A DNA stretch of 5,039 bases from Chloroflexota bacterium (GTDB lineage: Bacteria > Chloroflexota > Dehalococcoidia > GIF9 > UBA5629): NCBI GenBank assembly GCA_026389655.1, contig JAPLHL010000032.1, positions 1 to 5,039 of the forward strand, in the 5' to 3' direction. The number at the start of each line of letters is the position of its first letter. Within the stretch, counting starts at the first letter, position 1. Position numbers and translations under genes: made by a program. This document shows positions 1 to 4,191 of the stretch, piece after piece. The notes under the pieces were generated by a model. The model did no database searches. It was given only the letters and a program-made list of their open reading frames with translations, and was not told the origin of the DNA.

Positions 1-1
1 G

Positions 2-604
2 ATAATGATGCCCTTCAGGACTAATATCCAGAAGAACCTTGATAAGCTGAAGGACTATCAGATCTCAGTTATTGCACCCAGCCACGGCCCTGCATACAAC
101 AGGCCCGAGTTTATAATAGACGCATATAAGTCGTGGGTAAATGACGAACCGAAGAATATTGTTTTGCTCCCTTACGTTTCTATGCACGGCAGTACAAAAG
201 ATATGGTTGATTATCTCGTAGGAGCGTTGATGGAACGCGGCGTGGGCGTCAAACAATTCGATCTGACGGTGACGGAAGCAGGAAAACTGGCAATTGCACT
301 CGTAGACGCGGCGACGCTGGTACTTGCAACTCCAACAGTTCTGAGCGGAGCGCATCCACTTGCAGCCAATGCGGCGTTTTTAGCTAATGCGCTTCGTCCC
401 AACTTGAAATTTGCCACCATCATAGGTTCTTATCTCTGGGCCAGTAAAGCTGTCGAACAGATTACAGGCATGATTCCTAATCTGAAGGTCGAGTTGCTGG
501 AACCTGTTTATATCAAAGGCAGCCCAAGAGAAGAGGACTTTAAAGCCCTTGATAAGCTGGCAGATACGATAGCACAGAAGCACAGGGAGCACAGTTTCAA
601 ATAA
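2..604 (+). CDS. Flavodiiron protein (FprA / rubredoxin:oxygen oxidoreductase type), 5'-truncated by window edge
   Basis: C-terminal part (about 200 residues) of a cytoplasmic flavodiiron protein, a family that reduces O2 to water or NO to N2O with electrons from rubredoxin or F420H2. The frame is open to the window start, so the first ATG (position 5) is almost certainly internal; full family members are about 400 residues. Counting from that ATG, residues 1-45 end the metallo-beta-lactamase-like diiron domain and contain PSHGP (25-29), whose His27 corresponds to the last diiron ligand of the family. Residues about 52-195 are a flavodoxin domain with the FMN phosphate loop SMHGSTK and the later strand-loop segments LATPTVLSGAHP and IIGSYLW. 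No C-terminal rubredoxin or flavin reductase module follows before the TAA stop, so it is a simple class A type. The next gene, a superoxide reductase fusion, lies 19 bp downstream and is probably cotranscribed. O2 versus NO preference cannot be read from this fragment. Confidence 0.95.
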   Translation: MMMPFRTNIQKNLDKLKDYQISVIAPSHGPAYNRPEFIIDAYKSWVNDEPKNIVLLPYVSMHGSTKDMVDYLVGALMERGVGVKQFDLTVTEAGKLAIALVDAATLVLATPTVLSGAHPLAANAAFLANALRPNLKFATIIGSYLWASKAVEQITGMIPNLKVELLEPVYIKGSPREEDFKALDKLADTIAQKHREHSFK

Positions 605-623
605 TTGCTGAAGGAGGGCAGAT

Positions 624-1166
624 ATGACTTACTGGATGTGTGATAAATGCAGCTTCGTTATCGAAGCGCCCAAACCACCTGACCCATGCCCTAGCTGCCA
701 TATAAAATGCGCATTTAATGATGTCACCTGCTACACACCTGAGTGCGGTGGAATCGGCAGCCTTGATTCCAGGCTGGTAGCACAGCGTGTGATGAAAAAG
801 GAGAAGCCTGGCAAGATCATGCGTTTCAGTGACCTTGTTAAAGGCCGCAACTCGGAAGGAAAAGAAAAACATATACCTTCAATAGAGTTGATGAAAGGAC
901 AGGGCAAAGGGGGCAAAGACCTTGTTGAAGTTGTAGTCGGCAGGGAAGCGCCCCATCCAAACACGCCTGAACACTATATTGTCTGGATACAACTGTTCGG
1001 AGTGCTGAAAGATGGACACATCCTTGATCTCGGACGGGCAGTATTTAAACCGGGCGTCGACAAACCCGTGTATTCCATGGAAATTGATGCCGCTCAATTC
1101 AACCATCTCTTTTCATTTTCCTACTGCAACCTGCACGGCGTGTGGGAACAGCATATGGAAATCTAA
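624..1166 (+). CDS. Rubredoxin-like / superoxide reductase (neelaredoxin-type) fusion protein
   Basis: 180-residue cytoplasmic protein predicted to reduce superoxide to hydrogen peroxide. Residues 1-45 form a rubredoxin-like metal site: C6-x2-C9 and C22-x2-C25 with only 12 residues between the two knuckles, the short spacing of rubrerythrin-type rubredoxin domains. Three more cysteines (C29, C36, C41) follow, the last two in TCYTPECGG. Residues about 65-180 are the superoxide reductase domain. Its Fe(His)4Cys ligands are visible: H83 in EKHIP (with E81 and K82, the conserved Glu-Lys pair near the open iron site), H111 and H117 in HPNTPEHY, and C168 and H171 in CNLHG. The N-terminus is not a classical desulforedoxin domain, because the adjacent CC pair is absent; this separates it from ordinary desulfoferrodoxin. 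Start ATG 624 has a strong SD (AAGGAGGG, 611-618). The rubredoxin part may be the built-in electron donor to the iron centre (inference). It lies 19 bp after the flavodiiron gene. Confidence 0.93.
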   Translation: MTYWMCDKCSFVIEAPKPPDPCPSCHIKCAFNDVTCYTPECGGIGSLDSRLVAQRVMKKEKPGKIMRFSDLVKGRNSEGKEKHIPSIELMKGQGKGGKDLVEVVVGREAPHPNTPEHYIVWIQLFGVLKDGHILDLGRAVFKPGVDKPVYSMEIDAAQFNHLFSFSYCNLHGVWEQHMEI

Positions 1167-1175
1167 AGATGGTTA

Positions 1176-1208
1176 GGGGCAAACCGCTTTGTTTGCCCTG
1201 CTTCTTAT
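1176..1208 (+). terminator. Candidate intrinsic terminator after the superoxide reductase gene
   Basis: GGGCAAAC (1177-1184) and GTTTGCCC (1191-1198) form a perfect 8-bp stem with a 6-nt loop, and a G-U pair (1176/1199) can extend it. The hairpin begins 10 bp after the stop of the superoxide reductase gene. The tail, CTTCTTAT, is only moderately T-rich, so termination may be partial. It would separate the flavodiiron/superoxide reductase unit from the YHS-ferritin-dismutase-Rieske unit. Confidence 0.6.
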
Positions 1209-1221
1209 AAGAAACTAAAAT
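1193..1221 (+). promoter_or_regulatory. Candidate sigma70-type promoter for the YHS-ferritin-SOD-Rieske unit
   Basis: TTGCCC (1193-1198; 4 of 6 matches to TTGACA) is followed after exactly 17 bp by TAAAAT (1216-1221; 5 of 6 matches to TATAAT). Transcription would start near 1228, about 40 bp before the YHS start codon. The -35 element overlaps the right arm of the upstream hairpin, and the spacer contains a perfect palindrome. This rests on consensus matching by eye and is not proof of activity. Confidence 0.4.
1202..1213. promoter_or_regulatory. Perfect 12-bp palindrome TTCTTATAAGAA, candidate operator
   Basis: The sequence equals its own reverse complement over 12 bp and lies inside the 17-bp spacer of the candidate promoter, a typical repressor position. 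The next flanking bases (C1201 and A1214) do not extend the symmetry. The core TTATAA recalls AT-rich PerR/Fur-type boxes in a loose way only, and no regulator is encoded in the window. It could also be chance in an AT-rich gap or an extension of the terminator tail. Confidence 0.35.
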
Positions 1222-1258
1222 TATATGGCTGGCAGATTGGAGTTTGCGGCAATTAAGC

Positions 1259-1265
1259 AAGGAGG
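1259..1265 (+). promoter_or_regulatory. Ribosome binding site that decides the YHS start
   Basis: AAGGAGG, followed by two more G, ends 5 nt before ATG 1271. The in-frame ATG at 1244 lies upstream of this site and has no comparable site of its own, so 1271 is chosen. Confidence 0.8.
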
Positions 1266-1270
1266 GGAAA

Positions 1271-1438
1271 ATGGCAATTGACCCGGTATGCAAGATGGAA
1301 GTAGACGAGAAAAAAGCGCCGGCTATATCTCTTTACAAGGGAAAGATGTATTACTTCTGTGCACCCGGCTGTAAAAAGTCTTTTGACTCCGATCCAGAAA
1401 AATACCTGGCGCAAAAGAAGGAAACACCGCCTCATTAG
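1271..1438 (+). CDS. Small free-standing YHS/TRASH-like metal-binding protein
   Basis: 55-residue soluble protein made almost entirely of one YHS domain, the small metal-binding fold also found at the ends of copper/heavy-metal P-type ATPases and in monooxygenase subunits. Visible hallmarks are DPVCKM at residues 4-9, then YKGKMYYFCAPGCKKSF at 22-38 and the closing DPEKYL. Putative metal ligands are C7, C30 and C34 (the TRASH-like pattern of one Cys, about 20 residues, then C-x3-C). The start is ATG 1271, placed just after a strong SD; an upstream ATG at 1244 would add nine residues unlike the family and lies before the SD. It is the first gene after the candidate promoter/operator and precedes the ferritin-like gene by 58 bp. 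A role in iron or copper binding, or metal delivery to its neighbours, is inferred from context only. Confidence 0.88.
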   Translation: MAIDPVCKMEVDEKKAPAISLYKGKMYYFCAPGCKKSFDSDPEKYLAQKKETPPH

Positions 1439-1487
1439 ATAACCGGCTATTTTGTTAGCTTTGTATTGTATTCAGACTGCGGTAACC

Positions 1488-1492
1488 GGAGG
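1488..1492 (+). promoter_or_regulatory. Ribosome binding site that decides the ferritin-like protein start
   Basis: GGAGG ends 4 nt before ATG 1497. A longer reading with a TTG at 1452 would place this site inside the coding region and add 15 residues that do not look like a ferritin helix, so 1497 is preferred. Confidence 0.75.
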
Positions 1493-1496
1493 AAAT

Positions 1497-2336
1497 ATGA
1501 AAAAAACCGATATTGTTAATCTGCTGAACAAGGATATCGAAGGGGAGCATGCAGCAATTATCCAGTACCTCATGCATGGTTATTCCATGGGAGAGGGAGA
1601 ACTGGCTTGTGAGATCGAGGGAATTGCACGAGAAGAAATGCGTCATCTCGATTTTTTAGCAGATACAGTCGTAGAACTCGGAGGTGTTCCCAGCTTTAAA
1701 CGGGGTGATATGCGTCTTACTGGAAAAAGTGTGGCAAGCTGGATGAAAAACGACGTTTTGGCCGAGGAAGATGCAATTGCAATGTACACTGACCATATAA
1801 AAGCTATAAACGATCCTAAAATCAAGCGGTTATTGGAACGCATCCTCTCTGACGAAAAGTCTCATCATGGCGATTTCCAGCATTTTGTAAAAACAGTTGA
1901 AAGGGACGGCCTGAAAGACATCAGGGGCAATAAACGTGACAAAGTAACGGCTATTCTCGATTGGGGTATAGAGCACGAATATACTGTTATACTCCAGTAT
2001 TTATTGCATTCATACCTTGCACCAAATGAAAAAATGGGGAAAGAGATGCAAGACCAGGCGATCAATGAAATGCAGCATCTGGGATGGCTATCTGAAAAAA
2101 TGGTGAGCAAAGGCGGCAAACCCAGGATTGAGCATACTAAAATAGACCATTCCAAGCATCCATCCAGCATGCTGAATGCTGATATCAAAATAGAAAAAGA
2201 AGTGGCAGCTAAATACGATGCATCAGCAAGAGTAGTCAGCGATCCCAAGCTAAAGAAGCTGCTCACCAGAATACGTGACCATGAGCTGTATCACGTGAAG
2301 GTGTTTACCGATCTAAAGAAAACTATTAAAGAATAA
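1497..2336 (+). CDS. Tandem two-domain ferritin-like (bacterioferritin/Dps-type) diiron protein
   Basis: 279-residue soluble protein consisting of two ferritin-like four-helix domains in a row, about residues 1-137 and 145-279. Each domain shows the complete diiron ligand set expected of bacterioferritin-type sites. Domain 1 has E17 (EGEHAAIIQY), E47 and H50 (EEMRH), E90 (LAEEDA) and E120 with H123 (DEKSHH). Domain 2 has E161 (EHEYTVILQY), E191 and H194 (EMQH), E233 (IEKEVAA) and E263 with H266 (HELYH). Matching ligands are spaced about 143-144 residues apart, which shows an internal duplication; the two halves are clearly diverged. Single-domain family members are about 140-180 residues, so this is twice the usual size. 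The likely role is iron oxidation and storage or peroxide consumption, which fits its position just upstream of the superoxide dismutase gene (21-bp gap). Whether it forms a cage with half the usual number of chains is unknown. Start ATG 1497 is fixed by the SD at 1488-1492. Confidence 0.88.
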   Translation: MKKTDIVNLLNKDIEGEHAAIIQYLMHGYSMGEGELACEIEGIAREEMRHLDFLADTVVELGGVPSFKRGDMRLTGKSVASWMKNDVLAEEDAIAMYTDHIKAINDPKIKRLLERILSDEKSHHGDFQHFVKTVERDGLKDIRGNKRDKVTAILDWGIEHEYTVILQYLLHSYLAPNEKMGKEMQDQAINEMQHLGWLSEKMVSKGGKPRIEHTKIDHSKHPSSMLNADIKIEKEVAAKYDASARVVSDPKLKKLLTRIRDHELYHVKVFTDLKKTIKE

Positions 2337-2357
2337 AATACACCACGGAGGACGAAA

Positions 2358-2936
2358 ATGCCATACGAAGCAAAAGACTATGCCAAACTACTGGGGATGG
2401 AAGGGTTCAGTGATACGCTGCTGAATAACCATTTCACTCTATATAAGGGCTATGTGACCAATACTAATAAGGTAATGGATACCCTGGCTGCGATGTTGAA
2501 AGAGGGGAAGGCCGCAACTCCTGAATACGCCGAATTGAAAAGGAGACTCGGCTGGGAATTCAATGGCATGCGGTTGCACGAATATTATTTTGAAAACCTT
2601 GGAGGCAAGTCACCTTTAAATAAGGATGGAACGCTGGGCAAATGGATTACCAGCAGTTTTGGGAGCTACGATAACTGGTTGGCCGATTTTAAAGCCACAG
2701 CATCTATGCGCGGCATCGGATGGACCGTACTTTATCATGATACTATCGGGGCCATGCTATTCAACCAGTGGATAAATGAGCATGATACCGGCCATCCCAG
2801 TGGCTGTCAGCCGGTACTGATTATCGATGTTTTTGAACATGCTTTTATGATCGATTATGGCCTTAAACGCGCCGATTACATAGAAGCATTTCTTAAAAAT
2901 ATTAATTGGGCATCAGCCGAATCTCGGATCAAATAG
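2358..2936 (+). CDS. Superoxide dismutase, Fe/Mn family (probably Fe-dependent or cambialistic)
   Basis: 192-residue cytoplasmic enzyme that dismutes superoxide to O2 and H2O2; the length is normal for the family. Metal ligands are H25 (NNHFTLY), H74 (MRLHEYYF), D157 and H161 (DVFEHAF). The conserved core GIGWTVL (119-125) is present. D157-x3-H161 is the family signature, but with Phe159 where most members have Trp (DVWEHAY). H142 (INEHD) lies 15 residues before D157, where archaeal and mycobacterial Fe enzymes carry the second-sphere His, while the FeSOD Gln69-like position is Gly70; this leans towards Fe or cambialistic use but does not prove it. In the first helix only seven residues separate H25 from the YV pair (Y32), one fewer than in E. 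coli enzymes, so the usual second-sphere His30 and Tyr34 are replaced or shifted. ATG 2358 follows GGAGG (2347-2351). There is no signal peptide. The Rieske gene follows after 19 bp. Confidence 0.95.
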   Translation: MPYEAKDYAKLLGMEGFSDTLLNNHFTLYKGYVTNTNKVMDTLAAMLKEGKAATPEYAELKRRLGWEFNGMRLHEYYFENLGGKSPLNKDGTLGKWITSSFGSYDNWLADFKATASMRGIGWTVLYHDTIGAMLFNQWINEHDTGHPSGCQPVLIIDVFEHAFMIDYGLKRADYIEAFLKNINWASAESRIK

Positions 2937-2945
2937 CTTATTCCC

Positions 2946-2950
2946 GGAGG
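2946..2950 (+). promoter_or_regulatory. Ribosome binding site that decides the Rieske start
   Basis: GGAGG ends 5 nt before ATG 2956. An in-frame GTG at 2950 overlaps the last base of this site and so cannot be the start served by it. Confidence 0.75.
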
Positions 2951-2955
2951 TGGAA

Positions 2956-3306
2956 ATGGGTACTTTTATCGTAGCCGGAAACAGGTCAGATGTTCCGGTC
3001 GGGGGTATGGTTGCGGTCAATCTGGAAGGGACGGTAGTTCTGCTTGCTAATATTGGCGGCACCATATACGCAATAAACAACAAATGTCCGCATCTGGGAG
3101 GGAATCTATCCAGAGGGACGCTTAACGGCACTGTTGTCACTTGCCCTGTCCATGGTTCGCAATTTGATGTCACTACAGGCAAAAATGTTCGATGGCTCAA
3201 GGGAACAAGCATCATAAATTCACTTGGGAGACTGTTAAAAGCGCCCTCCGATGTTATGACATATACAGTCAAAATCGACGGGAATCAAATTCTGGTCGAA
3301 GTATGA
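2956..3306 (+). CDS. Rieske [2Fe-2S] ferredoxin
   Basis: 116-residue soluble electron carrier with a single Rieske domain. The cluster ligands are C44-x-H46 (KCPHLGG) and C63-x2-H66 (CPVHGSQFD), followed by the typical VTTGKNVRWLKG strand. There is no transmembrane helix, no signal peptide and no catalytic domain, so it is a small Rieske-type ferredoxin and not a cytochrome bc1 or oxygenase alpha subunit. The two extra cysteines that form a disulfide in high-potential Rieske proteins are absent, which fits a low-potential ferredoxin type. It is the last gene of the short-gap unit YHS, ferritin-like, superoxide dismutase, Rieske and ends before a 109-bp gap. Its partner is unknown; electron delivery to a peroxide- or superoxide-consuming enzyme of the cluster is inferred from context only. 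The start at ATG 2956 is preferred over the in-frame GTG at 2950 because of the SD position. Confidence 0.93.
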   Translation: MGTFIVAGNRSDVPVGGMVAVNLEGTVVLLANIGGTIYAINNKCPHLGGNLSRGTLNGTVVTCPVHGSQFDVTTGKNVRWLKGTSIINSLGRLLKAPSDVMTYTVKIDGNQILVEV

Positions 3307-3366
3307 ACACATCACAAGGTAATGCTTCTTATTATTAAATGATGTTTTACAAGCTCAGGTTTAACT

Positions 3367-3441
3367 ATGACATCAGGTATAAAGCGTAGTAGATTTGTCA
3401 AGACGTTGTTAGTATGTGGAAATGTCAGCATATCGTCTTAA
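3367..3441 (+). pseudogene. Possible out-of-frame signal-peptide remnant of the molybdopterin gene
   Basis: A 24-codon reading frame from ATG 3367 to TAA 3439-3441 encodes a basic start followed by a short apolar run: IKRSRFVKTLLVCG. The KRSRFVK part resembles a degenerate twin-arginine or lipoprotein-type signal start. It overlaps the beginning of the molybdopterin protein in another frame (offset by one base) and ends just where that core begins. A weak AGG (3357-3359) precedes the ATG. It may be the original N-terminus, separated by a frameshift or deletion, or only a chance small frame. Confidence 0.3.
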
Positions 3442-3901
3442 AATAACCGGACTTGTAAATAACCCCGTGTCCTATATTTATAACGACGTAATCAGTAAAC
3501 ACCAGGCCTATACTAAATTAGTGACCATCAATTGTGTCGAGGGCTGGTCTGTAAAAATACTATGGGAAGGACTTCAGCTTAAGGACCTCATGGACGAGGC
3601 TAACGTGAAGCCTGAGGCTAAAGTAGTAATTTTTCATGCTTATGATGGATATACTACCTCTCTCCCGCTGCAATACATACTTGATAAAAACCTTTTACTT
3701 GCTTACAAAATGAACGGTATTACTCTGCCACCTGAACGTGGATACCCCTTTGAGCTCGTCGCGGAAGACAAGTGGGGTTATAAATGGATCAAGTGGGTTA
3801 ACGAAATTGAACTATCGGATAATACGAACTACAAGGGCTACTGGGAAAGCTCCGGCTATTCTAATGACGGCAGCCTGGACAAACCTTTTTTTGATAGATG
3901 A
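3416..3901 (+). CDS. Molybdopterin-dependent oxidoreductase (sulfite oxidase fold), apparently lacking its N-terminal region
   Basis: 161-residue reading frame (GTG 3416, or ATG 3422 for 159 residues) covering the Moco-binding core of the sulfite oxidase/YedY fold. Core features are YRLKITGLVNNP (6-17), the molybdenum-ligating Cys40 in INCVEGWSV, WEGLQLKDL, the segment DGYTTSLPL, ERGYPFELVAEDKWGYKWIKWV and the end motif GYWESSGYSNDG. Related proteins, as I recall them, are exported and have a signal or lipid anchor plus about 40-70 residues before this core; here an in-frame TAG at 3410-3412 blocks extension, and neither start has a Shine-Dalgarno site. The gene may therefore be truncated or frameshifted, or the product may be cytoplasmic. 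The substrate is unknown; the family acts on sulfite, methionine sulfoxide and similar S- or N-oxides. The next gene, 6 bp downstream, encodes a small membrane protein that may be its electron-transfer anchor. Confidence 0.8.
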   Translation: MEMSAYRLKITGLVNNPVSYIYNDVISKHQAYTKLVTINCVEGWSVKILWEGLQLKDLMDEANVKPEAKVVIFHAYDGYTTSLPLQYILDKNLLLAYKMNGITLPPERGYPFELVAEDKWGYKWIKWVNEIELSDNTNYKGYWESSGYSNDGSLDKPFFDR

Positions 3902-3907
3902 ATTAAA

Positions 3908-4159
3908 ATGTATGTTAAATGGGCCAGGTGGCTTAAAACCATCATACAAATCATTCTATTGCTATTGATAATTGCCTATGGTGTTTCGGGTTATGGAATA
4001 TCGGAATCGCGGACGATAGAAATGCTTACTTTTGGATTAATAAACAAGCCATTGTCTTTTCAACTGCACAACAGTCTGATAATTCCATTCATTATTTTTC
4101 TTTTACTGCATATATTTTTTAGACCGTTGTACAATTTGTTCTATAAAACCAGAAAATAA
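3908..4159 (+). CDS. Small two-helix membrane protein, possible b-type heme anchor
   Basis: 83-residue hydrophobic protein with two predicted transmembrane helices, about residues 9-31 and 53-75. The first has the run IIQIILLLLIIAYGVSGYG. The second holds H54 and H68, 14 residues apart, the spacing with which a single helix of cytochrome b supplies ligands to two hemes. The positive ends (KWARWLK at the start, YKTRK at the end) suggest both termini on the cytoplasmic side. The gene starts 6 bp after the stop of the molybdopterin gene and has no Shine-Dalgarno site, so it is probably translated by coupling. Small membrane partners of sulfite-oxidase-fold enzymes are known (for example MsrQ, which is larger), so a role as quinol-linked heme subunit is plausible but is inference; I cannot name the family with certainty. 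With only two helices it would need to dimerise to enclose hemes. Confidence 0.65.
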   Translation: MYVKWARWLKTIIQIILLLLIIAYGVSGYGISESRTIEMLTFGLINKPLSFQLHNSLIIPFIIFLLLHIFFRPLYNLFYKTRK

Positions 4160-4182
4160 CCAATTAACCTAATAATAAATCT

Positions 4183-4187
4183 GGAGG
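4183..4187 (+). promoter_or_regulatory. Ribosome binding site supporting a TTG start
   Basis: GGAGG lies 4 nt before TTG 4192. The first in-frame ATG (4207) is 19 nt away, too far for this site, and would cut into the first beta strand of the conserved domain. Confidence 0.65.
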
Positions 4188-4191
4188 CATC

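Noticed and set aside
1440..1489. TAACCGG direct repeat (1440-1446 and 1483-1489) in the gap before the ferritin-like gene
   Set aside because: The repeat is only 7 bp, with no symmetry and no further copies noticed; the second copy overlaps the Shine-Dalgarno region. Chance is the simplest explanation.
1865..2266. 133-codon open frame on the minus strand
   Set aside because: It lies wholly opposite the ferritin-like gene, its product is a Ser/Cys/Leu-rich run with no recognisable motif, and it has no supporting ribosome site; it is a shadow of the plus-strand gene.
2913..3272. 119-codon open frame on the minus strand
   Set aside because: It is antisense to the Rieske gene, whose cluster ligands are unmistakable on the plus strand; the minus-strand product has no family features.
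3317..3355. Possible hairpin after the Rieske gene (TAAT/ATTA and GCTT/AAGC pairings)
   Set aside because: The stems are only 4 bp and AT-rich, with no T-tract, so I do not call a terminator.
3738..3968. 76-codon plus-strand frame overlapping the end of the molybdopterin gene and the start of the membrane protein gene
   Set aside because: It is out of frame with two better supported genes and has low-complexity composition without motifs.
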